Assembly: GCA_027946365.1 (NCBI GenBank)
Contig: JAPEUQ010000015.1
Location: 744,001-808,000, forward strand
Reading direction: 5' to 3'
From: Kalmusia sp. IMI 367209
Lineage: Eukaryota > Ascomycota > Dothideomycetes > Pleosporales > Didymosphaeriaceae
DNA length: 64,000 nt
In this document: positions 22,841 to 33,507 of the stretch, piece by piece
How the letters are laid out: each line of letters starts with the position of its first letter
How positions within the stretch are numbered: the first letter of the stretch is position 1
Notes under the pieces: model-generated
Seen by the model: the letters and a program-made list of their open reading frames with translations, nothing else
Told to the model about the DNA's origin: nothing
Database searches by the model: none
Made by a program: the position numbers and the translations under genes

Positions 22841-24011
22841 GCTGAATGAAGCTTACAGTGTTGCTGTAATGATGGACGACCGAGAGATCCGAACATCTAT
22901 GTTGAAAATCACGCTGAAAGACGGCATACGCCCTAGGTGGGGGACGGAACTTGTTATCAGTTTCCAGCTCAGCCTATCCGTACCTCAGGCCCAATAGGGC
23001 GGGGTTGCAAGATGTCAAATGCACGGTGTGTAAGCTGTTACCTCGTACCCAGCCATCGCGCCAAGAAGTAGGGTAGATTGTGGCTTCGGCGGTGACCAAA
23101 GCACACTGTATCTATGTCCCAATGATGGTTAAGATCTCCCTGCTCGTCCTGCAGATAGATTAGCTTAGAAACCCAACGCACGGGAAAATAGCTTGCAAGA
23201 GTCGCACAAATGGGCGACAAGTATTTTATCTCGTTGCTGTCCCTGTCGGCCTGATCTGCCTTGCCAACGCGTGAGACAAAACCGGTGAAAAAATAAGCGG
23301 CGAAGCATACGCCATAGACTGACTGGTGACAAGCTATCCTATCATGAGGCTCGGTTAGCAGAAGCTTACGATTTGCCTGAATTCTGTCTAATTAGTGTTT
23401 GCGCATCACGGCACAGTTATCATGCCATTCAAAATGTATGTTTGCAGCCACAACACACAATAAAATAAGCTGTACTTGATAAAGATACTTTTTTATGTAT
23501 GAATAGACGTATCGCGAGATTTCTTAGTGTTGCAGTTACCTATATGTGAAGGCTTTGGTGAGGCAGGATGTTACGCGTTGTATCAATACTTGCTCGGGTT
23601 AGTCGATAATATATGATCAGGCAAATGGCGGCATCTCGGGCAAACCATACAGTCATAATTCCCAAAATTATGATGTTCGAAAGCTCAGTTCCTTTCGGTG
23701 AAGGGTGTCTTCCGACCAACAGTGATGGACGTTACTCGAGTAAACTATGCGAATGCTACCGTGAATAAGTATGGGACTATTGTGAGACTGAGTCGGATTT
23801 ACAGGTGGCTTTACGACTAATTTGACTGTAATGTAAATATACAAAGAGAAGAGTGCATAGCAAGGATCAAGTAAATACAAAACAATACATTCGTAAACAC
23901 CCATTCTAGTCAGCCATAGGTCCAGCCTCTATATTAACAAGCTACATGTTGCCGAACGATCGTAATCAGCTCATTTTATCTTCTTAATCCTCTCAATTCA
24001 AGATCTAGCAT
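22841..24011. other. Spacer, promoter of the 743-aa gene
   Basis: No gene seen in 1.2 kb. Both neighbours are on the minus strand, so this should hold the promoter of the 743-aa gene and the 3' end of the Egh16-like gene. Confidence 0.5.
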
Positions 24012-25044
24012 CTAGTGAATGTTGCCGATCTCCATACGCTTCTTGAGGCGGTAAGCAATGGCCCTCTTGCGAGCAGCCTGGGTCTGAGTGAAAGCAACGG
24101 ATCCACCGAAAGGACCCGCAGCAGCGCCGTTGCGCACACGGGCAACGCAGACGTTGTTGACACCAGCAACAGTGGCATCGCAGGTCATGCCGGCGGGCAC
24201 CTTGATCTGCATGGGGAACTCAGTGCTGGTAGCGAGAGAGATACCCTGGACACCGAGACCCGGGACGTCCTGGGTGACCTCAGCGGGCTGGAAGGCAGCC
24301 TCATCGGTTCCACCGGAGGTGCCGTCGACATCAGCAGTGAAGGGGCCAGCGCCATCCTGGTTGATCTAGTGAATGTTAGTTGATGTAACAGCAGAGGAGT
24401 TGTAATATAAGGGAGTTGCTCACCTGACGGAAGGTCATGTCAACAGTGCCATCAGCGTTGGCAGTCGGCATACCGCTAGTGGCACCCTGGCCAGCAGCAG
24501 CGGCGACACGAGCCTCTGGCGGGCCCTCAGCCTTCTGGCCGCCGCCACCAAGGAGACCAGCAACACCAGTGGCACCAGCGCCCTTACCCTTGCCACCGCC
24601 TAGAAGGCCACCAAGAAGCTGCCTCTTCTGACCAGGGACCTGGATGTTGTCCTCAACACCAGTGGCGCCCGATGCACCCTGATTGGTGGGAGGAGCGGCA
24701 CCAGCAGCAGTTCCCATGAAAGCAGCAACCATAGTTGCGGCATCGACGTTGCCATTGCCCTGAGTGCGGCCAAGAGGACCGGTCTTGCCTGAGGCGATCT
24801 CACGGTCACGGATGATGGCAGTATCGGCCTGGGAACCGCAGCCGCTGTGATAGTGTTAGTGTGATTGGAATCTTGTCCTGACTTAGTATGCATACTTGGA
24901 AGAGCAGTCACGGGGAGTGCCGTCTGCGATGTTCAATGCGGGCATAGTCACGCCGTTCGCGCCCTTGACTTCGACAACAGTGCCGTGTGCAGAGACATAG
25001 CTCGCAAGAGAGGCGGCTAGGACAATTTGGCTGGAGAAACGCAT
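24012..25044 (-). CDS. Secreted Egh16-like (Gas1/Mas3, DUF3129) protein
   Basis: Exons 25044-24896, 24844-24424, 24365-24012 (307 aa). A signal peptide (MRFSSQIVLAASLASYVSA) is followed by HGTVVEVKGANGVTMPAL, the family's usual mature start, then DCSSNGCGSQADTAIIRD and a C-terminal Cys pair (MTCDA, NVCVARV). This family includes GEgh16 of powdery mildew and MAS/GAS proteins of rice blast, which are made in appressoria. The protein is presumably secreted and may act at the host or surface interface. A Gly/Ala-rich insertion (GLLGGGKGKG, LLGGGGQ) lies in the middle; a QKRQ site just before it could be cleaved by a Kex2-type protease. High GC at third positions and both-side splice consensus suggest strong expression. 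Confidence 0.92.
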
Positions 25045-26167
25045 TGTGAGAGATAGCGAAGGCGACTAATAAATAAGAGGATCAACCTGTAAATGATAGA
25101 TTGTAGAATTGAAAGACCTCAGACTAGCTGCAGGCTGTATTAGTGGAGAAGAGAAGAGAAGATGCTGATGCTGGATGATGCTCTGAAAATGTCGCTCCTG
25201 TGGTTCTATTTGTATGTTCACTATGGTGGTGAGTTTGTGTAGGATGAGTGGCGGTGTTCCCCTTGTTTCTTGGACTCTGATCGGGATCTGCCAATTGCGG
25301 TCACGGAAGCCATTCGCCATCCTCGGATGCAGGTCTTTGTGGAAGACCAAGACTCGATGTGATGGTATATCGCAGCGCTTCTTGCCTCAAACGTTGCCTA
25401 GGGTAATCTTGGCTGGGTTATAGTGTTTCCTAAGGGCTTGGCCATAGTGATTGACTGGTGAGGAAGGGAAAAGCGGCAAACTAAAAGTGAATGCATAAGG
25501 CAGCGGAGCGTGTTTCGAAGCGTGGATTGTTTTTGGTTTTCGGTTGTGGGGTGCTTCATGTGTTGCCAAATTTGGACTATCCCGCTTGGTTTTGTTTGAG
25601 GATCGAGTTAGAAACGGAGCGAAACTTCAGCCTACACAGAGAATTTGCGTGGAATAAAGACAATGTATTGTTTCTTGCTTGATTTATTGCTATTTTTCGG
25701 TATCTTCAGTGTACTTTGTGGGCTATACAGTGCCGTCTTTCCTGTAGGGTAGACTAATGATCGAGCGGAGATAGTCGAAGATGAATTGATGGTGTCGGAT
25801 GCATCATGATCCGCCAGTCTGTCACGATCAAGCCTCTCACAAGCTATAGCCAAGACAGTCCTAAGTTTATCGTGTTGTGCTTGGTGTTTTCTCATTGTGT
25901 AATGCCTGTCGCCAATCGCAGTCTTGGCGTTGACTGACCACCGTTTCAACTCCACGTTTCGAAGCGAACAACAGAATATCTCAAACCCGATGCGCCTTGT
26001 TTGGAAACCACGGATCCTAGCAAGCCGAGGCTGGTCTGAATAAGGAAGTCGGTGATGCTTCAGCCTTCAAAGAAAAATGGGAATTGTTCCCGACGCGCCG
26101 CGGAGCCTCAAATGGCATTCGATAACCCAGGGAATGGTATGAGCCAGGCTAGATTGATGCATTCCAT
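25045..26167. other. Spacer, promoter of the Egh16-like gene
   Basis: No supportable gene in 1.1 kb; short open frames only. Confidence 0.5.
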
Positions 26168-26470
26168 TTAGCATCCTCCGCCGCTCGATCCTGCTGCAGC
26201 ACCGAGTCCTGCAGCTCCGCCCAAGGCTCCTCGTGTTTGACCTCTCATTTGGTTGGTATAGTTGAGGTTGGATTCTGTGGCCCATGTTGGTGGCTGGCCA
26301 TACTGTTTTATAAGAGATTCGTTTATAGCTTTCTGCTCATTCGGAGGAGGTACCTCGTCTTGCTTGCGTCGACCAGGGAACATTCTGGATATCTTTGCGG
26401 ATATCGATGTTTTCCGAGGGCTTCCGTTGCTGGTATCCGCGGAGGCGTGATTGGAAGTTGAAGAAGTCAT
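26168..26470 (-). CDS. Small Gly/Ala-tailed hypothetical protein (100 aa)
   Basis: The frame begins at the ATG 26470 (MTSSTSNHASADTS..). An upstream in-frame extension to 26572 exists, but the promoter side makes 26470 more likely. The protein has a Ser/Thr-rich start, a basic stretch (FPGRRKQ), a central segment EQKAINESLIKQYGQPPTW that reads like a conserved helix with a short linker, and a tail rich in Gly and Ala that ends GGGC. No membrane segment and no known domain. It shares a 338-bp divergent promoter with the ketopantoate-reductase-like gene. Function unknown. Confidence 0.6.
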   Translation of the reverse strand: MTSSTSNHASADTSNGSPRKTSISAKISRMFPGRRKQDEVPPPNEQKAINESLIKQYGQPPTWATESNLNYTNQMRGQTRGALGGAAGLGAAAGSSGGGC

Positions 26471-26808
26471 TGAATTTATTGTCCAAATAGCTACAAGATT
26501 ACGGGTCCTCAGCCGTGGAAATCGGTGAGATGAAATGCGTCCATGGGGATGGAGGTCACACGAGATGATCACTTTGCGTCATGGGGCTGTGTTCGTCATG
26601 CCGAGCCTTGAGGCGATGCCCTTCCTCATGTTGAGGCTGCATTGTGGTTTGGGGATGTCGACAAGAAGAGCAGCTTCAATGGCGATTATGACTGGTAAAG
26701 AGCATTTGGTATTCGCGAAGGGATGGGTGGAAAAGAGTCCCTCTTTCCGTGATGTCTTGTGGAAATGCCGAGGTTCTTTTCGGAGCTATTCATAGGTCCG
26801 ACGACACC
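26471..26808. promoter_or_regulatory. Divergent promoter
   Basis: The 338 bases between the starts of the small Gly/Ala-tailed gene (minus) and the ketopantoate-reductase-like gene (plus) must hold both promoters. No site was recognised with confidence. Confidence 0.4.
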
Positions 26809-27885
26809 ATGGACATCTCTTGCCCACCTCTCATTGCGAAGTCGTCCTCCCATGACTCCACGATGCCCACCGAAATCCTCATCGTCGGCGCCGGTGCCAT
26901 TGGGGCTTTTTACGCATCGCGCCTCGCTCAGGTCCCCGGCGTCAACGTCTCGGTCATCTGTCGCTCGAATTACAACGCGGTGAAAGCACACGGCTTCCAA
27001 GTGACATCTCCTCAATATGGCGACTATACCTTTACCCCGACACATACGTACGCGAATTCAGACGAAGCGCGCAATGGCAGGGTTCAATGGGACTATATTG
27101 TAGTCAGCACAAAGGCGCTGCCGGACGTGAGCGACGACTCGGCGATACTCGAGGGCTTGGTTAGTGACAGGACTGCCATTGTACTCATACAAAACGGGCT
27201 GGGAGTGGAGGGGCCATACGCGCAGCGCTTCCCAAAGGCCGGCATATGCAGCGCCGTGACCATTGCAAGTTGCGCGCAGACGAGCCACGGACACATCAAG
27301 CATAATCGTTGGACGCGAATAAATAGCGGGCCATACCTTCCACACTTAGACACGGGAAGCGCAAGGGAGGCAGACAAAAGGGTGGTCGAGCAGAACAATG
27401 TCTTCATAGTGTTACTGCAGGAAGGCGGCATCAAGGACGCAGAGGCTTACGATCACGCCAAACTCCAGCTCGTCCGCTGGCACAAGATCGCCATCAACGC
27501 CTCCATGAACCCGTCTTCTGTGCTCGCAGGAGGCGTTTCAAATAATGCGATGTCTAACGACTCGGAAGTAGCAATACATTTGAAGGGCGTCATGGAGGAG
27601 GTGCTGGCCACCGCGCCTAAGGTCCTCGGCAAGCCGTTCCCAAAAGAGTTCGCGACGCCGGAGCGCATATTACGGAGTACGCAGAAGAATACAAGCGGTA
27701 GCAAGCCCAGCATGGCGCTGGATTGGGAACAGGGAAAGACTATGGAGCTAGAGGTCATACTCGGGAATCCTATCAGGATAGCCCGGGAGAGGGGGTTTGA
27801 GATGCCCAGGATGCAGACGCTATATGCGCTTTTAAGGATGGCACAGGAGACCCGAGATAAAGCTAAGCAGAAAAGTAAATTATAA
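26809..27885 (+). CDS. Ketopantoate reductase-like protein (ApbA/PanE family)
   Basis: Single exon, 358 aa from ATG 26809 (context ACACCATGG); ATG 26863, right before the Rossmann fold, and ATG 26752 are alternatives. The N-terminal motif EILIVGAGAIGAFYASRL is an NADPH-binding GxGxxG fold. QNGLG near residue ~133 and the segment KIAINASMNPSSVLAG match the family, where a conserved Lys and Asn act in reducing 2-dehydropantoate to pantoate. The C-terminal helical domain is present (MELEVILGNPIRIARERG). Fungi often carry several paralogues of this family, so the true substrate may not be ketopantoate. It runs convergent to the RTA1-like gene. Confidence 0.88.
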   Translation: MDISCPPLIAKSSSHDSTMPTEILIVGAGAIGAFYASRLAQVPGVNVSVICRSNYNAVKAHGFQVTSPQYGDYTFTPTHTYANSDEARNGRVQWDYIVVSTKALPDVSDDSAILEGLVSDRTAIVLIQNGLGVEGPYAQRFPKAGICSAVTIASCAQTSHGHIKHNRWTRINSGPYLPHLDTGSAREADKRVVEQNNVFIVLLQEGGIKDAEAYDHAKLQLVRWHKIAINASMNPSSVLAGGVSNNAMSNDSEVAIHLKGVMEEVLATAPKVLGKPFPKEFATPERILRSTQKNTSGSKPSMALDWEQGKTMELEVILGNPIRIARERGFEMPRMQTLYALLRMAQETRDKAKQKSKL

Positions 27886-28174
27886 GTAAATTCTCACAGC
27901 CACCATCTCGGATTGGTCTCTTTTTCCTTTGTATGAGGATGCTTGAAGCCATTCAGCTTATACCCTATTCCATACTACTACTAACGAGTCATTGCGGGTC
28001 TTCCCCGTGCGCTCGAGGGACCTCAATCGAACCGACCTTCTACAAACTCACTACTTCAAGAGTTCCTCTCTGTCTATTCTATGTTTGCTTTCTCATCGAT
28101 GAGCAGTCTATTTTTACGCCATGCGAAAACCTTTTGCCATCCGATATATCTCCAGCTTTCAGGCCACTCATCTT

Positions 28175-29326
28175 CTACAGATTACGGTCGCTTTGCAAAG
28201 CCTCGCCATCCGCTTCGGAATTCTCCTTCATTTCGTAGCCGTTCCTCTCGCTGGAGCGAGGTAACCACCGAGCCCACCACGCTCGTTTATTATCTTCATA
28301 CTCAATCTCCGTCACTCCATCACTTCCTAGATACACATTTTTCTTGAACCACCACCCCGGGTTCCACATATTCCACAACGCCAAATCAATGAGCATGAGC
28401 GCCGCTTCAAAAACGAAGAAGAACGCTTCGTACCGAAGAATTGGGCTGAGGTCTGCGAGCGCAGCAGCGTCGTCGAGGTCGATCTTCGTATTTCCCAGGT
28501 GCTCAACGAGACGGTATATACAGCGCACAAAGATAAGCCCCATGCTTAGGTATAGTGTTCGTAGCGTGATTGATACTGCCTGGCTACGTATGCCTACCTT
28601 GCGGATACGCATGTGGAACATGGTGGTTAACACGAAGAAAACTAAGATGACAAGTATCTGCATCGCCAACGCAACGAGCGTCATATATTTGCCCAGGTCC
28701 TGCGTTATAGGCGAGGAGGAGGGGTTTGCGGAGAGGGAGACGCCGAGGCTGTTGAGCGTTTCGATGACAAGCATGATGGTGCCGAATACTCTCAGCACCA
28801 TCTTAGGTGATAATGGTGAGAGGTGTGGGATATAAGATAGCGTGCGACCGAGGATGTGGTAGTTTGCGAGTTCGAGGAGCGGCCTTGTACGAATTAGACT
28901 TGGGGTACAAGAGCAAGGGAGAGGCTAACGTACGGGCAGACAAAAATGCATACTTGGCTGAGGATGTAGATCAGGAGGTTAGATTCAGTGTAGAGGTAGG
29001 CGTCGAATGCGTTGTAGGCGCGAAGTGCGTAGCCAAGGGTGAAGGCGACGCCGCAAAGTGGTTGGAGTCCGATCAAGCGCCACGATCTGTCGCGACTGCT
29101 TCAAATGAGCAATGGTATCCAAGATCTAATAGGTTGCCAAATGCTTACTGGCATTGGAAGATGTGTACAGCTGCTGAGAGTGCGTAGAAAATAGTGAAGA
29201 GTATGGGTGCGGCTTCGTTAGGCGCGTAGATGTAGAGACTTCCAGTAACTGCGGGAGAAGTATCAGCTCTAATGTAGTAAGATGATGTGTTATGTTGGTA
29301 TAAGTACCTGGTTGCCCTTCTTCCAT
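28175..29326 (-). CDS. RTA1-like seven-span membrane protein
   Basis: Exons 29326-29308, 29248-29149, 29098-28934, 28883-28175 (330 aa). The first exon is only 19 nt. After a short outside N-terminus (APNEAAP) come seven hydrophobic segments. Family signatures seen: HSRDRSWRLIGL then FTLGYALRAY in the second span region, PPLLELANYHILGR, and EAFFFVFEAALMLIDLALWN in the last. The tail is cytosolic and charged. RTA1-like proteins sit in the plasma membrane or other membranes, and several are linked to resistance to sterol inhibitors, toxic lipids or sphingoid-base export. It diverges from the Zn2Cys6 regulator gene, with two AATACGCGTATT palindromes between them. Confidence 0.92.
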
Positions 29327-29706
29327 GTTGTGGATATTGAGTGTCCAGCCGTTTTGTTACGGTAAATCATGTGGTGAAGATACAGGAGGTTTAGACCTTG
29401 CGGTTTGAAACCACTCGCATTAAGATATCTTGCGTTGGATTCAATGCAACGAGAATCATTCCTAGCTTTGGTATATATATCTGCGTACAGAGATAGGAGA
29501 GGCTCTAAACCTCGCTCGTAGATGCATCTACCCTTTCTGTGGCCCCTGTTGCCGATGCCTCGATGGTGCTTTTAGAGAACGCGTATAGACTACAGTTGCA
29601 TCATGTTTGCGGCTGAAAAGGAACAAATGCTAATCTCACCTTCACACATGGAGAGATGGTTGCGAAGGTTAGCCAATCAGAAGGCAGATCTGGGAACGAT
29701 CATTGG

Positions 29707-29718
29707 AATACGCGTATT
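29707..29718. promoter_or_regulatory. Palindromic site AATACGCGTATT, copy 1
   Basis: Perfect 12-bp inverted repeat, 189 bases before the end of the divergent promoter (start of the regulator at 29907). The same 12 bases occur at 29832 and 34148. Confidence 0.55.
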
Positions 29719-29831
29719 ACATAAAGCAAGCGCGAGTCATTTTCGCTACGCAGCCCCCAAGTCCAAGCATCCTACACTCATTGACCTGACTATATATGCG
29801 CAGGGTGACCCGCCCATTCCGTCGAAGATGT

Positions 29832-29843
29832 AATACGCGTATT
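29832..29843. promoter_or_regulatory. Palindromic site AATACGCGTATT, copy 2
   Basis: Second perfect copy, about 64 bases before the regulator's ATG, preceded by GT as in the copy at 34148. Confidence 0.55.
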
Positions 29844-29906
29844 TCTGCACATCCGTTATTGGGACCCTCCGTCCTTTGCAATCTTAGAACAAACTAGGGA
29901 CAGAGC

Positions 29907-31238
29907 ATGCTAAGACGCAGCCACAAAAAGTCGCGTGCTGGCTGTTCGCAGTGGTGAGTGGCTACTATTTGGTAGTCTACTAGAAAGCTACTGATAATGA
30001 TTGAGCAGTAAGCGAAGACACGTTAAGGTATGTCGCTAGGGTGGTGCCATCCCAATCAATGTGTTGATCCTAGTGAACCTAATTCTGTGAACCACAAGTG
30101 CGACGAGCAGCGTCCCGTATGTAATCTTTGTGCCATTTCCGGGCAAGCATGTAGCTTTGCAAGCCAAGGGCCGAGCGAAAGCTCCTCTGCAGAAGGCCTC
30201 TTTGCCAAGCTGCCTGTGATCTTAAACAACAAAGCTATCCATTCCGAAGCTACCCCTGTCAGCTCGACCCCTGGCGCCATAGATACTGCCCGCCCCGCCT
30301 TATACATCTATCCCCAAATCGCTCTTCAATTGGATCCGCCCATTGAGAATGTGATTAATCTCGAGCACATAGAACTTCTTCTACACGTAACGACCTCTCA
30401 GGACCTCTTCAGTCTCGGCGGTAACCGAGAGAAGCATGTCTCGTATCTCACTCTCGATCGTGCACTGCACATAGGTCTTCAAAACCCTTACCTCCTTCAC
30501 CAACTTCTCGCATTCTCGGCTCGACATCTAGCGACCGTTTACCCTCTGAAAAGCGCCCTTTACATGCGTCAAGCCATCACGCTGCAAACACGCGCTGTCT
30601 CGCTCTTCAACACTTCTTCCTACGTCCCTATAATGCAGGAGAATTGCGTTCCCATCCTTCTCTTCTCCACAGTCCTGGGCCATCATGTTCTCGCAGATAC
30701 GCTGAGTCGGCGGACCGAAAAAGAATTGGATAAATTTTTAGCACACTTTGTGCCATGTTTGGACACACTCAGGGGGGTGTACACGATCTACCAAGAGGCA
30801 CGACCGTTGTGGAAGGAAACCGTCTTAGAACCTATACTCTCACTAAGCTCATCGTTCACGTCCCGCGATCCGACAGGTACATACTGTCAGCGCGTCAGAG
30901 ATCTAGTTGAAGAATCGCTCAATCTCGACGAAACGGAAAAAGAGGCGTGTATATCGGCGATTCGTTACTTACAGATAGGTTTCGATGCCTTGTTTGCAGA
31001 GGTTGAGGACCCGGGCAACCGGTATCAGATGCTCTTCTTGTGGTGCGTATTGGTGCCACGCGAGTTCATCGTGCTGTTGGTTGCAAAGAATACAGAAGCG
31101 TTGGTCGTGTTGGGGTACTATGCAACATTGTTAGGTTATGGGAAGGCGATGTGGCAGGTTGGGAATGCGGGAGAGTATATGCTGGGGTTGGTCAAGGGTT
31201 ATCTTGAGCAGAGGATGAGTTGGGACTGGGTATGCTGA
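29907..31238 (+). CDS. Zn2Cys6 transcription factor (C6 zinc cluster, 401 aa)
   Basis: Exons 29907-29953, 30009-30027, 30099-31238. The zinc cluster is spread over all three: AGCSQ plus the split fourth base, the 19-nt micro-exon CKRRHVK, then CDEQRPVCNLCAISGQAC. The six cysteines are residues 13, 16, 23, 30, 33 and 40. The rest fits the fungal-specific regulator type seen in sterol-uptake or C6 proteins of ~400 aa (NLEHIELLLHVTTSQDLFS, HQLLAFSARHLA, YCQRVRDLVEES). It is probably the local regulator: it carries two of the AATACGCGTATT sites in its own promoter, suggesting autoregulation, and similar sites lie before the FAD oxidase. That link is inference. Confidence 0.9.
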
Positions 31239-31742
31239 TGTGCTCTAGGGGGGTATTCGGGGGATCAGTGAGTAGTGGCTAGATTAGCCTGACTTTCCTC
31301 GATGTTTGACGAAGTGTTGTTCTTCGAAACGGACTGTATGTCTGCTCCGCTTTCAAAGGATAGAGTGGTTGGTGTAGGATAATACTAGGCATACATGCTA
31401 CCTTACATGTACCTTATTCAAGGCCTTGCCAGTCTCATTGTGAATTCTCCTTGACTCGAGCTGGGATTATATTTAGCAATCGGATTATGCATGGTTAGTA
31501 AGTCATCACGTGATGTTCGATCTGGGCTCACTGGCTTGTACGTTTTCCTAGTGTTCGTCTCCCATTTTTCTTTCGCATCAAAATTTAACCCTGACAGTCA
31601 AAGCATAAGGACTGTGAGGCCAGTAACCTCACAACATCCTTTCGAACCCGTGGAGCTTGTGCCAAGATAGAAAATTGCGCCCAACCAATATCGAATACGA
31701 ACCTCGAAGGTCACAGCATCTCAATAATCAAAACAATTCGTC
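31239..31742. other. Spacer, promoter of the hydrolase gene
   Basis: About 500 bases with no gene. It contains the palindrome ATCACGTGAT at 31505. Confidence 0.5.
31505..31514. promoter_or_regulatory. ATCACGTGAT palindrome (E-box core)
   Basis: A 10-bp palindrome around CACGTG, the usual target of bHLH proteins, 229 bases before the hydrolase start. A single site, so weak evidence. Confidence 0.35.
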
Positions 31743-32681
31743 ATGTCTGCAAAAGCAACACTCGTCTTCATACCTGGCTCCTGGCATAAGCCTCAATGCT
31801 ACGAGAAAATCATCAAACTCCTGCAAGATGACCACGGCTTCACATGCGTTCCCATCACCCTCCCAACAACAGCCGACAACCCCAGCGCCACATTTAAAAA
31901 CGATGTTGACGCCGCACGAAACGCAATAATTGCCGAGACAGTTGTCGGTCGCGATGTGATTGTCATCTCGCATTCGTATGGTGGCATGGTCGGCAACAGT
32001 GCTATCAAGGGCTTGACACGACCCCAGGGCACCGCGTCGGGCTCCACGCCAGGCTGCGTGACAGCTTTGATACTCATCGCTTCAGGATTTACCATCACTG
32101 GTCTCTCATTCATGGATCCCCTCTTCGGTATTCCCCCGCCATTTTGGCGCGTGAACAAAGAGACAGGCTACGCCGAGCTGACTGCCGACTCGCGCGAACT
32201 TTTTTATCACGACTTGCCTCGGGAAGAAGGCGACTACTGGGTTGACCAGCTGACAACACAGAGCCTCAAGGCGTTGTTCGAGGGTTGGGAGTATGCATAC
32301 GCAGGCTGGAAGGACGTGCCAACATGGTACATCGGTACCGTCGAGGATAAAGGTCTGCCTGTTGTGATTCAAAGAGTGCAAGTGGGAGCGGCGAGGGGGC
32401 AGGGCGGCGTAGTGCATCACACGGAGCTACCGACGAGCCATTCTCCTTTCCTAAGTATGCCAGATGAAGTTGTTACGATCATTCTGCAGGCTGTAAAGGC
32501 AGTGGGTGGAACGGGTGCGCAGGCTGATCTTGCGAAACTCATGAGGTTCGAAAGTCCGACGACAAGGCTCTTCGCTCCAGGCACTTGGGTTCGCTTCGGT
32601 ATTCCGCTATTAGTTGGTCGCGTACTGGGTTGGGGCTTTTGGAGCTATACCGGATCGAAGGGACTGTTCACCAGGCGGTAG
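31743..32681 (+). CDS. Alpha/beta hydrolase
   Basis: Single exon, 312 aa. The start ATG (31743) follows an A-rich leader (aaaacaattcgtc). ATLVFIPGSWH is the first strand and oxyanion region; the nucleophile elbow is SHSYGG with Ser at residue 78; an acidic residue after the strand DVPTWYIGTVED and His in LPTSHSPFLS complete the likely triad. These features match the AB-hydrolase_6 group, which covers esterases and C-C bond hydrolases of many fungal pathways. A C-terminal hydrophobic stretch (FGIPLLVGRVLGWGFW) could tether it to a membrane, which is unusual for the group. No signal peptide. Its neighbours suggest a role in breaking down a small molecule. Confidence 0.88.
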   Translation: MSAKATLVFIPGSWHKPQCYEKIIKLLQDDHGFTCVPITLPTTADNPSATFKNDVDAARNAIIAETVVGRDVIVISHSYGGMVGNSAIKGLTRPQGTASGSTPGCVTALILIASGFTITGLSFMDPLFGIPPPFWRVNKETGYAELTADSRELFYHDLPREEGDYWVDQLTTQSLKALFEGWEYAYAGWKDVPTWYIGTVEDKGLPVVIQRVQVGAARGQGGVVHHTELPTSHSPFLSMPDEVVTIILQAVKAVGGTGAQADLAKLMRFESPTTRLFAPGTWVRFGIPLLVGRVLGWGFWSYTGSKGLFTRR

Positions 32682-33264
32682 CTGGAAAGGAAGCATGAGA
32701 TGTTGTCATACGCTGTTGGTGTGTCTGGGACATCTACGGAAGACGCTAAAGGAAACAGACGATACGAAGATACCCCACTCTACAAGAACGAATTGAATTC
32801 ACATTGTTCAGTAGCCTAGCGACCTTACACTCTATGACGATACGGTCGGTCGGAGTAAGCAGCAGCCCACAGGCGTTTCTCCCCGGCTCTACCGCGCTAG
32901 TCCATCATTGGTCTACTCCGCCTCCCTCAGCATCACTCCACCAGCATTCACATCCCCACCAGCCCAAGGTTATACGCTGTAGTCAAGCAAGCTTTCGTAG
33001 TCCACAGCGATCGACAACGGACTTTTTGTTTGTTGCGCAAAGGCCGAGCGTACGAAAATCACGCAAGCGGACATTCTTCGTACGACCGACCGGCTCTGTC
33101 GATCTCGCTGACCGAGCCGTGGGTTCCGAAGCTTGGAAAGCACCGCGATTATATAGCAACACCATCGGCTCGGAAATCGTTGTCACTCGACACTGATCCT
33201 GCAATAAACGTCCAAGCAATATAAATCTTCTGAATAACTGAAAGCGAGTTGAAGCAACTTCAAT
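32682..33264. other. Spacer
   Basis: 583 bases with no recognised gene. Confidence 0.45.
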
Positions 33265-33507
33265 ATGTCGTCAACTATGTCTTTTGAGATCGCGTACTCG
33301 CTCTTTCACTGGATGACCGGCGACATCCCCGTGCAATCGCTGGCTGCGAGACATCGACGATCGAGTTCGAGTGTGAGCGTAAGCTCCAGTGCGAGCTCGA
33401 CGAACGAAGGCGTGGAGATGCAGTCGTTCATGGGGCTACGAGATAGCGGGCCTGGGCATCGACGAACAAGTTCGGGGAATAGTGTAAAAAGCGTACGGTT
33501 TGCTTGA
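33265..33507 (+). CDS. Possible small Ser-rich protein (80 aa)
   Basis: The frame opens with MSSTMSFEIAYSLFHWMTGD after an AT-rich leader and continues with a Ser-rich middle and two RR-x-S sites (RRSSSS, RRTSSG) that fit basophilic kinase targets, ending SVKSVRFA. The ordered amino-terminal part and low-complexity tail look more like protein than chance, but there is no known domain and no conserved neighbour evidence. It may be one exon of a larger gene. Confidence 0.35.
   Translation: MSSTMSFEIAYSLFHWMTGDIPVQSLAARHRRSSSSVSVSSSASSTNEGVEMQSFMGLRDSGPGHRRTSSGNSVKSVRFA

Larger units (their letters stand above)
29327..29906. promoter_or_regulatory. Divergent promoter between RTA1-like and regulator genes
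   Basis: These 580 bases hold two perfect 12-bp palindromes listed separately. No gene was found inside; the short plus-strand frame 29603-29833 has no motif. Confidence 0.5.

Noticed and set aside
26749..26808. Longer N-terminus for the ketopantoate-reductase-like protein
   Set aside because: The added residues have no family match, and the ATG at 26809 has the best context.
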